Origin: Subtercola lobariae
GTDB lineage: Bacteria > Actinomycetota > Actinomycetes > Actinomycetales > Microbacteriaceae
Direction of reading: 5' to 3'
Assembly (NCBI RefSeq): GCF_014640255.1
Contig: NZ_BMGP01000001.1
Span: 372,001 to 436,000 of the forward strand
Length of the DNA: 64,000 nt
Positions 19,361 through 27,531 of the stretch are shown in pieces; position 1 is the stretch's first letter; every line of letters begins with the position of its first letter. The translations under genes and the position numbers were made by a program. The notes below the pieces were generated by a model, which saw only the letters and a list, made by a program, of their open reading frames with translations, did not search any database and was not told the DNA's origin.

Positions 19361-19960
19361 CTACTTGTTCGATGCGGGGGCGGGGCAGGCCGGGTCGGAG
19401 TAGTGCGAGTTGAAGGTGTCGACCTGAACCCAGGCGGGGCCGGTGAGGGAGAAGCCGGCGAGGTTGATGGTGAGCACGTTCGAGCCGGGGGCCAGGGGCC
19501 AGTTCTTGAAGTCGTAGTGGACGTTGTGGCTGGTTCCGTCGAGAAAGCGCACGTTCACGTCGATCTGGTTCTGCGGGATGGTGCGGTACGTGATGACGAG
19601 TTCGTGCTGCTCGACGAGGTATTGGCCGTTGTCGTTCTGGCCGTTGATGCTCGAGGGGCCGCCGCAGATGACCGGGGTCCAGGTGGAAGGGGGTGGGGGC
19701 GGTGAGGTGGTAGAGGCGGCGGCCGCGGGGGCTGCGACGGCGATGGCGATGACCGGAACCGACCAGGCGGCGCCCGTGATGAGGGTGCGGCGGGGGATGC
19801 GGCGTGGTGGGGCTTGGGTGCCGGTGTCGGTGCTGGAGGGGCCCGGGTTGGCCGAGGCGCTCGCGGCGGGGGCTGTGTTCGCGGGTGCTGCGGATGCTTC
19901 GGGGGCAGGGTTGTGGGTGCGCAGAGTCATGGGTTCCGTCGGTGTCGGTGGCGCGAACAT
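19361..19960 (-). CDS. Tat-signal exported protein, paralogue B
   Basis: The 199-residue protein has a Pro/Ala-rich leader, a twin-arginine signal (PRRTLITGAAWSVPVIAIAV, then AAPAAAAS) and a mature domain of about 110 residues with beta patterns (YLVEQHELVITYRTIPQNQI, VLTINLAGFSLTG). Two Cys, near the start and end of the mature domain, could join by a disulfide. No named family recognised. It shares the signal and the upstream layout with the protein at 15737-16309. Start ATG 19960 has GAGG close upstream; ATG 19930 is possible. Confidence 0.6.
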   Translation of the reverse strand: MFAPPTPTEPMTLRTHNPAPEASAAPANTAPAASASANPGPSSTDTGTQAPPRRIPRRTLITGAAWSVPVIAIAVAAPAAAASTTSPPPPPSTWTPVICGGPSSINGQNDNGQYLVEQHELVITYRTIPQNQIDVNVRFLDGTSHNVHYDFKNWPLAPGSNVLTINLAGFSLTGPAWVQVDTFNSHYSDPACPAPASNK

Positions 19961-20000
19961 GGGCCTCGAGCTGGCTTCGCTGCGTCAAACCCAGTCGGAT

Positions 20001-20014
20001 GTATTACGACGCTA
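20001..20014 (-). promoter_or_regulatory. conserved block upstream of Tat paralogue B
   Basis: Reads GTATTACGACGCTA on the plus strand, one base longer than the block at 16404-16416, and is followed by the same 34-base spacing to array B. It lies 41 bases upstream of the gene start. Confidence 0.5.
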
Positions 20015-20048
20015 ATTCGCCGCCTGACCAGCACAAAAGCCCTAAAGC

Positions 20049-20168
20049 GAGTGCCGCTCGGCTGGGTGCCGCTCGCTTGGGTGCGACTTTGCCGAGTGCC
20101 GCCGGTGCGGGTGCCGCCCGCTCGGGTGCGACCCGGCTGGGTGTGACCTTGAGGGTGCCGCTCTCGCT
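20049..20168. repeat. 15 bp tandem repeat array B (about 8 units)
   Basis: Units start at 20049, 20064, 20079, 20094, 20109, 20124, 20139 (14 bp) and 20153 (16 bp), with the pattern GGGTGCCGCTCGCTT. Units 3, 6 and 7 have the GTGCGAC or GTGTGAC variant. It lies between the divergent Tat paralogue B and HprK-like genes and matches array A. Confidence 0.7.
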
Positions 20169-20228
20169 AGCGCCGCTCGTTTGAGGGCTCGCAACGGCGG
20201 GGTGGCGCGGGCACGGTAGTTTGGGGGC

Positions 20229-21485
20229 ATGGGGTCGTGGGTCACGCTGAGTGCGCTGGGGGTCGAGTTCGCCGTGGCGCTCGAGGGCGTGGGCGAAGCG
20301 GATGCCCGGCAGTTCGTCGAGGCGTGGCAGTGGTGTGGGGCACGCTCGACTGACTCAGTGCCCAGGGGGGCCACGATCATCCGCGCCGCCGTCGACGATG
20401 GGCGAAGTGGCCGGGGTGCATCGGGCGGAGATCGCGGCGCGGCCCGAGGCGACGACCGCGGGGTGGCGGCGGCCGAGCCGGGTTCGGGCGCGCGCGAGCA
20501 GCGCATTACGGCGCACTCGTACCGAGCGCTCGCCGACCATTTGTCGGGGTTGATCACGCGACTCGCGATTGATGAACGGCGCGGCGATTTGCTGATGTTT
20601 CACGCCGGCGGGGTGGCCGACCCGGAGACGGGGGCGGTGATTGCGTTCATCGGTCCGTCGGGGCGGGGCAAGACCACGGCGTCTATCGCGTTGGGGTCGG
20701 TGTTCGACTATGTGACCGATGAGACGCTGGCGGTGCGCGATGATCTCGAGGTGATTGCGTACGGAAAGCCGCTGTCGGTGAAACCCGCGCCGCCCGAGGC
20801 GTTCAAAGACCAGGTTTCGCCGACCGCGCTGGGGTTGAACCGGCCGGGGGCTGTGCCGTTGCGGTTGGTGGGCGTGGTGATGCTCGACCGGCAGGCTTCG
20901 TTCGAGGCCGAACGGTTGCCGAGCGTGCGGCCGGTGGGGGTTGCGGAGTCGGTGGAGGAGCTGGTTCCGCAGATCAGTTATCTGCCCGAGCGGGAGCGTC
21001 CGCTGCAACGGTTGGTCGAGGTGCTGGGCGCGTGCGGAGGGCTGCAGCAGGTGACGTATGGGGAGGCGGCGACGCTGCCCGAGGTGTTCGCGAAGTTGTT
21101 CGCGGCGGCCGCGGCGCGCGGGGCGGGTGCGGGTGTGGCGGATGACGTCGGTGCCGCTGAGTCGGGCGGCCGTGCGACGGCAACAGGTGCGGGCGAAGTG
21201 GATGCTCGGGGCGGGGTCGAAGGGCTGCAGGCGTCGTACATCGACGCCGTTCGTGACGGGGAAGCGCTCGTGGTACTGAGCGGCACCACTGTGCGCGTGC
21301 TGGGCGGGATCGCGCCGACGATTGTGGAGGAGACTTCGGGGGCGGCTCTGACGATGGCGGAGGTGGTTCGACGGGTGGTCGAGGTGCATGGAAGCCCCGG
21401 TGGGGCCGACGCGGGGGAGCTGGTTGCGGCCGCGGTTCAGGAGCTGACGGAGATCGGGTTGCTGAAAGTGGTTGGTGCGAAATGA
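20229..21485 (+). CDS. HprK-related kinase fused to a C-terminal PqqD-like domain
   Basis: The 418-residue protein has a P-loop (AFIGPSGRGKTTASIALG, GPSGRGKT at 142-149) preceded by HAGGVAD, and an acidic TDETLAV at 163-169. This is the layout of HPr-kinase-related proteins found in peptide-modification and polysaccharide loci. The last 80 residues or so (SYIDAVRDGEALVVLSGTTVRVL, then ELTEIGLLKVV) match a PqqD-like domain, so kinase and peptide-binding element are on one chain. An Ala/Gly-rich linker (about 292-330) joins them. The stop overlaps the signal peptidase start (ATGA). The ribosome site is unusually close to ATG 20229, so the true start could be slightly downstream. Substrate unknown. 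Confidence 0.7.
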   Translation: MGSWVTLSALGVEFAVALEGVGEADARQFVEAWQWCGARSTDSVPRGATIIRAAVDDGRSGRGASGGDRGAARGDDRGVAAAEPGSGAREQRITAHSYRALADHLSGLITRLAIDERRGDLLMFHAGGVADPETGAVIAFIGPSGRGKTTASIALGSVFDYVTDETLAVRDDLEVIAYGKPLSVKPAPPEAFKDQVSPTALGLNRPGAVPLRLVGVVMLDRQASFEAERLPSVRPVGVAESVEELVPQISYLPERERPLQRLVEVLGACGGLQQVTYGEAATLPEVFAKLFAAAAARGAGAGVADDVGAAESGGRATATGAGEVDARGGVEGLQASYIDAVRDGEALVVLSGTTVRVLGGIAPTIVEETSGAALTMAEVVRRVVEVHGSPGGADAGELVAAAVQELTEIGLLKVVGAK

Positions 21486-22390
21486 GTGAGGGTGCGGGTG
21501 CTGGTGGTGCGGGAGAGTCAGGCGGGGTCGGCGGTCGCGCAGCGGGCGCGGATGCCGCGGCAGCGGGCGCGGGGTCTCGGGAGCCGCAGGATGCGCGCAC
21601 GAGTGGAGCGACCGAACGGGGTCAGGCGGTAGGGGTCGGCGGCGCCGTGGACGCGGCTGCGACATCTGCGCCGAAAGGGGGTCGTTCGGGCGGGCGACGC
21701 ACGGGCATCCGGCGCATCACGGGGAGTTTTTGGTTCAACCTGGTTGCCGCGTTCGTGGTTTTGGCGCTGCTGCAGGCGTTTGTGGTGAAGTTGTATTACG
21801 TTCCGTCGGGGTCGATGCAGCAGACGCTGGCGATCGGCGACCGCATTCTGGTGGATCGGGTTTCGTTCGAGTTCGGCGCGAACCCGAAGCCGGGCGATGT
21901 GGTGGTGTTCACGGCGTCTGATCTGTGGGGCGAGCAGGCGCCTGTGCCGTCGAATCCGTTCTCGTATGCGCTGAAATGGTTGGGCGGGGTGGTGGGCGTG
22001 GGGCCGTCGCTCGACCATACGCTCGTGAAACGGGTGATCGCGGGGCCGGGGCAGACGGTGTCGTGCTGCGATTCGCAGGGTCGGGTGAGCGTCGACGGGG
22101 TGCCGCTCGATGAGCCGTACATCTACCAGGATTACGCGTACGAGCCGGGGGTGCTCGACTGCACGACGGTTCCGGAGTCGCAGCGGTGCTTCCCCACGGT
22201 CACCGTGCCGGCGGGGCAGTATTTCGTGATGGGCGATCACCGGTCGAACTCGAACGATTCGATCTACGCGTGCCGGGGCAGGCCCCCCACGGCGTCGACG
22301 TCTGACTGTTTGAAGATGGTGGGGCGCAACGACATTGTGGGGCGTGCGTTCGCGGTAGTGCTGCCGCCGGGTCATTGGCGGGGGCTGTAG
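21482..22390 (+). CDS. lepB: signal peptidase I
   Basis: This membrane-bound Ser/Lys peptidase cuts Sec and Tat signal peptides outside the cell. The 302-residue protein has a disordered Gly/Ala-rich head of about 75 residues, one membrane helix (LVAAFVVLALLQAFVV), the nucleophile in YVPSGSMQQTL (Ser111), the general base in HTLVKRVIAGPGQ (Lys183), and GDHRSNSNDSI. A Cys pair at 195-196 and further Cys in the outer domain are notable. It is coupled to the HprK/PqqD gene by a 4 bp overlap, which suggests a dedicated role beside general secretion. Confidence 0.9.
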   Translation: MSEGAGAGGAGESGGVGGRAAGADAAAAGAGSREPQDARTSGATERGQAVGVGGAVDAAATSAPKGGRSGGRRTGIRRITGSFWFNLVAAFVVLALLQAFVVKLYYVPSGSMQQTLAIGDRILVDRVSFEFGANPKPGDVVVFTASDLWGEQAPVPSNPFSYALKWLGGVVGVGPSLDHTLVKRVIAGPGQTVSCCDSQGRVSVDGVPLDEPYIYQDYAYEPGVLDCTTVPESQRCFPTVTVPAGQYFVMGDHRSNSNDSIYACRGRPPTASTSDCLKMVGRNDIVGRAFAVVLPPGHWRGL

Positions 22391-22402
22391 TGGAGGCGTT
22401 CG

Positions 22403-23182
22403 TTGAGTGACGGCGGCGGTTCGGCTGCGCCTGGCGGCGGTGAGCGGATGCCCGCAGCGACACCCGAGGGCGCGAGCCGAGCATCCCGAGCATCCCGAGC
22501 CGACGACCCGAACGAGCGGCGGCGGGCGGTCATCGCCACCTACGCGGTGAGCATCGCGGTGCAGGCGGTCATGGTGGTGATCGGGTTGAGCTTCGTGGTC
22601 ACCGACGACACCGCGACATCGCTTGCCGCGCTGGTGCTGTGGTGCGGGCTCGGCACCGTTTACGCCGTGACGGCGCTCATCGCGTTGGGAGTGGTGAGCC
22701 GGCGCAAACGGGCTTTCACCGGGCGACCTTCGCGCCTCGAACTGAGCCTGCTGGCGCGGGTGATTTCGTTCATCGGAACCTTCTCGGCCAGCCTGGTGGG
22801 CCTTATCGCCGCCTTTCAGCTGTTGACGCTGCGCTCAGACCCCGACTACGGGCCGCTGTTCGCGGTGGTCGGGGTGTGGGCGATGCTGGTGTCGTGGGGG
22901 TTTCTGCACTGGGGTTTCGTGCAGATCTACCAGCAGCTGTACTTCGTGAGCGAGGTGCCGCCGCTGCGGTTTCCGTCGACGCCGAACCCGGGGGTGATCG
23001 AGTTCGTGTACTTCTCCTACACGCTCGGAACGTCGTTCGCGGCCTCAGACATCGAGGTGCAGAGCACGCGCATGCGGTGGCGGGTGGTGTGGCATTCGGT
23101 GCTGAGCTTCTTCTTCAACGGGCTGATCGTGGTGTTCGCGCTGAACACGATTTTGAGTTTCGGGGGTGCGGGGGCGCACTGA
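22403..23182 (+). CDS. DUF1345 family membrane protein
   Basis: The 259-residue protein has about five membrane helices and the DUF1345 (PF07077) signature YFSYTLGTSFAASDIEVQS, then MRWRVVWHSVLSFFFN. Function of the family is unknown. TTG 22403 is the start because GGAGG lies six bases upstream. It begins 12 bases after lepB, so the kinase, peptidase and this gene form one operon. Confidence 0.75.
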   Translation: MSDGGGSAAPGGGERMPAATPEGASRASRASRADDPNERRRAVIATYAVSIAVQAVMVVIGLSFVVTDDTATSLAALVLWCGLGTVYAVTALIALGVVSRRKRAFTGRPSRLELSLLARVISFIGTFSASLVGLIAAFQLLTLRSDPDYGPLFAVVGVWAMLVSWGFLHWGFVQIYQQLYFVSEVPPLRFPSTPNPGVIEFVYFSYTLGTSFAASDIEVQSTRMRWRVVWHSVLSFFFNGLIVVFALNTILSFGGAGAH

Positions 23183-23218
23183 GCGCCGTCAGGCCGCGGT
23201 CGGCTGGGGCTCGTGCGG

Positions 23219-23839
23219 CTAGGCAGGGGGCGGCTCGAAGGTGGCCGCTACGTTCGCGATCCATTCTGCCGACCACGTGAGATCGCCCGCCGCAAGCGCG
23301 GTCACCTGAGCTTTCACCCAGGCGATTTCGGCGCGCAGAAGTGTGAGGCGGTAGTCGTCGTCAAGCAGAAAGAGCCTCGGCAGGCCAATGGATGCTGCGT
23401 ACGCCAGTGACCCCGTGATGGTTCGCAACTTGGCGTCGAGCTGCTCGAGCCGTGCGGTCAGCGCTTTTTGGGCGTCGTCGGGTGAGAGCAGCGCGAGCAT
23501 CGACAGGGCCGCGGCGAACTGCGGAAACTCGGGGTTGTCGGTCGCGAGCATCTCCCGCAGCCAGCGGTGAACTGTTTCGGTTCCGTCGTCGGTGATGCGG
23601 TAGACGGTGCGCTCGGGGCGGTTCGCTTCGCGCTCGGTCGTGTCGGGGGCGGCGAGCCCGGCCTTTACGAGCCGATTGATGACCTGGTACAGGCTGTTGC
23701 GCTGCGAGACGTTCACGATCGAGGTCTTTTCGCGCTGCTGAATGAGCTGAAACATCAGGTACGGGTGCATCGGCCGTTCGGCGAGAAGCCCGAGAACCAC
23801 GAGCGCGAGCGGCGAACGTGGTGCGGGCGAAACAGGCAT
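23219..23839 (-). CDS. PadR-family transcriptional regulator
   Basis: The 206-residue protein has the PadR winged helix (LALVVLGLLAERPMHPYLMF, then NSLYQVINRLVKAGLA and TVYRITDDG) and a C-terminal helical dimerisation part as in the Vir/AphA group. It is divergent from a flavin monooxygenase gene, which it probably controls together with itself; a perfect palindrome lies between them. ATG 23839 is preferred over TTG 23845. Confidence 0.85.
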   Translation of the reverse strand: MPVSPAPRSPLALVVLGLLAERPMHPYLMFQLIQQREKTSIVNVSQRNSLYQVINRLVKAGLAAPDTTEREANRPERTVYRITDDGTETVHRWLREMLATDNPEFPQFAAALSMLALLSPDDAQKALTARLEQLDAKLRTITGSLAYAASIGLPRLFLLDDDYRLTLLRAEIAWVKAQVTALAAGDLTWSAEWIANVAATFEPPPA

Positions 23840-23880
23840 GACCAAAGTCTAGATTGCGTCTGATGAGTATTCACGATATT

Positions 23881-23901
23881 ACTAGTTATTAAATAACTAG
23901 T
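23881..23901. promoter_or_regulatory. perfect palindrome, probable PadR operator
   Basis: Arms ACTAGTTATT and AATAACTAGT around one central A form a perfect 10 bp inverted repeat, only two bases before the AAGGAG ribosome site of the monooxygenase gene. It lies in a short A+T-rich patch in otherwise GC-rich DNA. The position would block transcription or translation initiation of the monooxygenase gene. Confidence 0.65.
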
Positions 23902-23913
23902 TAAGGAGTGACG

Positions 23914-25314
23914 ATGAAAGCGCTGATCATCGGAGGCGGCGTCGCCGGAATGTCTACGGCGCTTGCGCTGCACAAGGCCGGCATCGAGTGCGAGGTCTTC
24001 GAGGCACGAGGCAGTCACTCCGATGGAGTAGGAGCCTTCCTGACACTCGCGGTCAACGGCATCGCAACGCTCCGGATGCTCGGGCTCGACATCGCGCGTG
24101 TGCCGGGTATCGACACGCCTCGCATGCAGCTCATGGTGAGCGATGCGAAGCCGCTCACGGAGTTTCCCCTCGGCCCGGGGGTGGCCACGGTCGAGGGCTC
24201 GACGATTGGCGCGGCCAGCCGGGGTGCCAGTGGGTCGGTGACGAGCACGGGTGCAGGTGGTTCGGCAGGGGGTGCGGGTGTCGGTGCGGAAGCGGTGATC
24301 GCAGGTGCAGCTTCGTCGACGACGACGCGCACGGTGAAGCGGGCTGAGCTGTACGGGGCACTTCGGGCGCGGGCGGAGGAACTGGGCATCCGCATCTCGT
24401 ATTCGAAGCGAATTGTGGCTGCCGACTCCACGCCAGAGGGCGGGGTTGAGGCGCGTTTCGACGATAGGTCGACGGCCCGCGGTGATCTGCTGATCGGTGC
24501 AGATGGGCTGCACTCGAGCGTGCGCGGCATCATCGACGCTCACGCCGTGAAGCCGCGGTACCTCGGCTTGCTGAACGCGGGCGGGTATGTGCACCCGCGG
24601 GCGCTTTCGGCCGGGGCGGCAGCGCGCGACGGTGACGCTGCGCGGATCGGCGGCACCGACGCCGGGCCTCGGGCGCAATCGGCAGCGGCCGTGCGCTGGG
24701 GAGACGAGGGCGTGATGCACATGATGTTCGGCACGCAGATGTTCTTCTCGTGGTTCAGCGACGGGGAGGGCGGGGTGTGGTGGTTCGCCAACCCGGCGAT
24801 GAAGCGGGAGCCGGCGCGCGGCGAACTAGCGGCGATCAGTGCGGGCGAGTGGCGTGAGCGACTACTGCGGCTGGTGGAGGGTGATGCGGGGCCGGCGGCC
24901 ACGATCATCCGGAGCAGCGACGAGCTTTTCGCACCGTGGCCCACGCACGATTTCGCGAAAGTGAAGGTGTGGAGTCGTGCGCGCATGATCATTGTAGGCG
25001 ACGCCGCTCATGCCGCGGCGCCGTCGTCGGGGCAGGGAGCGTCGATGGCCATTGAAGACGCGGCGGTGCTGGCGTTGGCGCTTCGCGATTCGGGCAGCAT
25101 CGAGCAGGCGTTCGCTCAGTATGAGGCGGTGCGGCGGCCGCGGGTGAGCCGCATCGTGCGGCAGGGCAAGCGCAACGGCAGCGGCAAGACTCCAGGGCGT
25201 TTCGGGCGTGCGCTACGCGATGCGTTTCTGCGCCGGATGCTCGCCCGGCCGCCGCGCGAGCGCGACCAGAGCTGGTTGTACGAGTATCCGCTCGACTGGG
25301 AGCGCGGGCTCTGA
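23914..25314 (+). CDS. FAD-dependent monooxygenase (class A flavoprotein)
   Basis: The 466-residue protein has the three flavin motifs of the PHBH/UbiH/TetX group: GGGVAGMSTALALHKAG at the N-terminus, LLIGADGLHSSVRGII in the middle and GDAAHAAAPSSGQGASMAIEDA in the C-terminal half. It should hydroxylate a small aromatic or drug-like compound with NAD(P)H and O2. A Gly/Ala/Ser-rich stretch of about 45 residues (near 93-140) interrupts the substrate domain and looks disordered. ATG 23914 has AAGGAG five bases upstream. Divergent from PadR, which suggests induction by the substrate. Confidence 0.85.
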   Translation: MKALIIGGGVAGMSTALALHKAGIECEVFEARGSHSDGVGAFLTLAVNGIATLRMLGLDIARVPGIDTPRMQLMVSDAKPLTEFPLGPGVATVEGSTIGAASRGASGSVTSTGAGGSAGGAGVGAEAVIAGAASSTTTRTVKRAELYGALRARAEELGIRISYSKRIVAADSTPEGGVEARFDDRSTARGDLLIGADGLHSSVRGIIDAHAVKPRYLGLLNAGGYVHPRALSAGAAARDGDAARIGGTDAGPRAQSAAAVRWGDEGVMHMMFGTQMFFSWFSDGEGGVWWFANPAMKREPARGELAAISAGEWRERLLRLVEGDAGPAATIIRSSDELFAPWPTHDFAKVKVWSRARMIIVGDAAHAAAPSSGQGASMAIEDAAVLALALRDSGSIEQAFAQYEAVRRPRVSRIVRQGKRNGSGKTPGRFGRALRDAFLRRMLARPPRERDQSWLYEYPLDWERGL

Positions 25315-25417
25315 GGGCGTCTGCGTGGTGTAGTTCGCTGCGTTTCCCTGCTGAGCATATGTCAGAAAAATGTGAATTGCGCGTAATGAAAGTGCCTTCG
25401 CTGGCTCTCGTTATGAA

Positions 25418-25462
25418 GAGAGAAGACCTCTCGACAATCGAAGGTGAAGCCTGATCTTCACC
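25418..25462 (+). promoter_or_regulatory. two leader hairpins before the small secreted protein gene
   Basis: GAGAG-AAGAC-CTCTC at 25418-25432 and GGTGAAG-CCTGAT-CTTCACC at 25443-25462 are perfect short inverted repeats in the probable 5' leader. The second ends nine bases before the GAGGGAA ribosome site. They may protect the message or control translation. Confidence 0.4.
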
Positions 25463-25479
25463 CTGAACGAGGGAACACC

Positions 25480-25854
25480 ATGAATATCAAAACAATCAGA
25501 GGCCGGATGCTTCAGGGGCTTGTCGCGCTGGCGGTAGCCGGAACCTTGTCAATGGCGGCCGCTCAGACCGCGCAAGCAGTGCCACCGCCCAAATGCGTTC
25601 TCAGCGACAGTGGACAGGGCTGCAGCCATGGCGCTGGTGGCGGGGGCGGCACCAATACTGGCACCTACGTCAACGGCGTGCCGGCTGACATGGTTCCCTA
25701 CTACGTGCAGGTCAGCCACGACAGCGACGGGTACGAATATGCTCGCCCAGATGGCGACGACCCCACCGGTGGCGATTTGGATCACTTCAATTCCGCCAAA
25801 GCGAACACGTGTAGCGTGTTCGTCGGCGGCAAAACCATCAAGTGCGCGCACTGA
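25480..25854 (+). CDS. small secreted protein with four cysteines
   Basis: 124 residues: a Sec signal peptide (MNIKTIRGRMLQGLVALAVA, cleavage near AQTAQA), then about 90 mature residues with a Gly-rich segment (GAGGGGGTNTG) and four Cys spaced as an N-terminal pair (PPKCVLSD, QGCSHG) and a C-terminal pair (NTCSVF, IKCAH). Two disulfides are likely. No family recognised. ATG 25480 follows GAGGGAA; the frame opens 12 codons earlier. It stands alone, with leader hairpins and a terminator, so it is an independently transcribed unit. Confidence 0.6.
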   Translation: MNIKTIRGRMLQGLVALAVAGTLSMAAAQTAQAVPPPKCVLSDSGQGCSHGAGGGGGTNTGTYVNGVPADMVPYYVQVSHDSDGYEYARPDGDDPTGGDLDHFNSAKANTCSVFVGGKTIKCAH

Positions 25855-25910
25855 CCTGGGTTTGCGCTGTGAGCGGGCAGCCGGCGTAGCGATTCAGACG
25901 TAGGCTCGGC

Positions 25911-25958
25911 GTTGCGCGAAAGCACTTTCCGGGGGTGGTGCAGGTGCTTTTGCGCAAC
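25911..25958 (+). terminator. 15 bp stem-loop after the small secreted protein gene
   Basis: Arms GTTGCGCGAAAGCAC and GTGCTTTTGCGCAAC pair over 15 positions with a single G-T wobble, around an 18-base G-rich loop. It lies 57 bases after the stop codon. Confidence 0.6.
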
Positions 25959-26041
25959 CTCAGCGCGCTGCGGTCGCTGCGGCGGGCGCGGGTGAGAGGG
26001 GCGCCGGCTCGGGTGAGGGCGGCAGCGAGGCCGTGTGGGCG

Positions 26042-27313
26042 CTACGCCCAGCCTGTGCGGGCGAAGATGAGGGCGTAGCCCGCGGTGAGGCCGCCATCGA
26101 GGGCCGTGTTGTCGTGAGCGCTGCCGGCAATTTCGGTGTAGGTCGAGTGGATGCCCGCCGCCACCGCCGCGTCGAAGGTCTTCTTCACCCCGGGTATGGC
26201 CTGATCATCCCCCGCCCCCACGGCGAAGACGGCGCTCGAGTCGGGGTAGGTTTCGCGTGCCATGACATTCACGGGCCAGAAGGATTCGTAGGCGCCCTGG
26301 TCGCCGCCGAACACCTTGTCGACGGTGCCGGCCTCATCGACACCTTGGTGCTCGTCGCCTGAGATGTCGACGAAGTTGCCGAACGTTTCGGGGTATTTGG
26401 CTCCGAAGTAGGCGGCGCACATGCCGCCGTTCGAGAAGCCCATGATGCTCCAGTCGGCGGGGTCTTGCAGCACGTGAAAGTGCGACTTCACCCACGGCAC
26501 GACGTCTTTCATGATGTAGGTCTCGACGTTTCCGCGAGCGGTGTCGAGGCAGAGCGGGTCGCGGCTGTCGTCGCCGAGCTGGTCGGGGTTGATCACGATG
26601 GGGGCGAGCCCGTGGTTGGCATTCGCGAGCCGATCGAGAATGACACGCGGGTCGTCGAGGCCTGGGCTGCCCGGCTGGCCGTTCAACTGGATGATGACCG
26701 GCAGTGCGGGCGGGTTCGCGACGAGCCCGGCAGGGGGAACGTAAGCGAGACCTGTGCGCGCGATGAACCCTGACTCAGAGTGCGGAATGTCGATGGTGCC
26801 CAGCTCACCTGCGGTAGGCAGGCCGGTCGCGGCGTCGGTGGGCGCGGGGGAGCCCGCCGCATCCTGACCCGCGGGCAACGGAAGCACGAGCGGCTTTTCA
26901 TTCGTAACGCCGAAGAAGGCGGCGACCGTCTTGTTGAGGCCGTAGATGGCGTTGACGCCGAGGGTTCCGGTGACGATGAACACAGCGATGGCTGCGACCG
27001 CGATGAGTTTGCGCCACCACCGCGAACTCCAGAGGTTCACGAGGGCCAGGCCGACGCCGGCGAAGGTGAGGATGATCGTGGTGATGACGAGGGGTGAGAG
27101 CTTCGTTCCGAAGAGGTTGAGAGCCGTGACCGTGATGTAGAGGGTGAGGGCGCCCGCGGCTGCGCCGCCGAGGAGGCCGGAGGCTGCGGTGACGATCCAG
27201 CGGCGGGTGGGGCGGCGAAGGAGGAGGTAGAGCGCGGCGGCGAGACTGAGTACGGCGAAGGTGATGATGATGGGGCCGCGCACGATGTTGAGCGCCAGCA
27301 GGGAGTCGTACAC
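26042..27313 (-). CDS. membrane-anchored esterase (esterase D / mycolyltransferase-like fold)
   Basis: The 423-residue protein has four membrane helices in the first 130 residues or so, then an outer alpha/beta hydrolase domain of the PF00756 type: PVIIQLNGQPG, the nucleophile in IMGFSNGGMCAAYFG and a C-terminal His in GSAHDN. Such proteins hydrolyse or transfer acyl groups outside the cell, for example on antibiotics, lipids or glycans; the substrate here cannot be told. GTG 27313 is the start. Convergent with the small secreted protein gene. Confidence 0.75.
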   Translation of the reverse strand: MYDSLLALNIVRGPIIITFAVLSLAAALYLLLRRPTRRWIVTAASGLLGGAAAGALTLYITVTALNLFGTKLSPLVITTIILTFAGVGLALVNLWSSRWWRKLIAVAAIAVFIVTGTLGVNAIYGLNKTVAAFFGVTNEKPLVLPLPAGQDAAGSPAPTDAATGLPTAGELGTIDIPHSESGFIARTGLAYVPPAGLVANPPALPVIIQLNGQPGSPGLDDPRVILDRLANANHGLAPIVINPDQLGDDSRDPLCLDTARGNVETYIMKDVVPWVKSHFHVLQDPADWSIMGFSNGGMCAAYFGAKYPETFGNFVDISGDEHQGVDEAGTVDKVFGGDQGAYESFWPVNVMARETYPDSSAVFAVGAGDDQAIPGVKKTFDAAVAAGIHSTYTEIAGSAHDNTALDGGLTAGYALIFARTGWA

Positions 27314-27531
27314 AATCTGCGAGGGTATCTCATTCGGGGGCGGGTGGCTGAGTGTGGGCCGGTGGGGCTGGGGAGGCGGGCGGCTGGGTGGGGCGTGGGA
27401 GCGCGGGAGGGCGGGGGCGCGGGAGCGTGGGAGGGCGGGAGGGCGGGGAGGCGGGCGCGAAAGGCGGGGGCGGTGGCAAACGTAGACTGGGGGCGACGAA
27501 CGTCTACGTCAGGCACGGCGGCAGGAGCAAC

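Noticed and set aside
16451-20168. CRISPR array
   Set aside because: The 15 bp units are directly abutting, without unique spacers, and no cas gene is present.
20355-21665. 436-codon open frame on the minus strand
   Set aside because: Antisense to the HprK/PqqD fusion; Arg/His/Pro-rich shadow.
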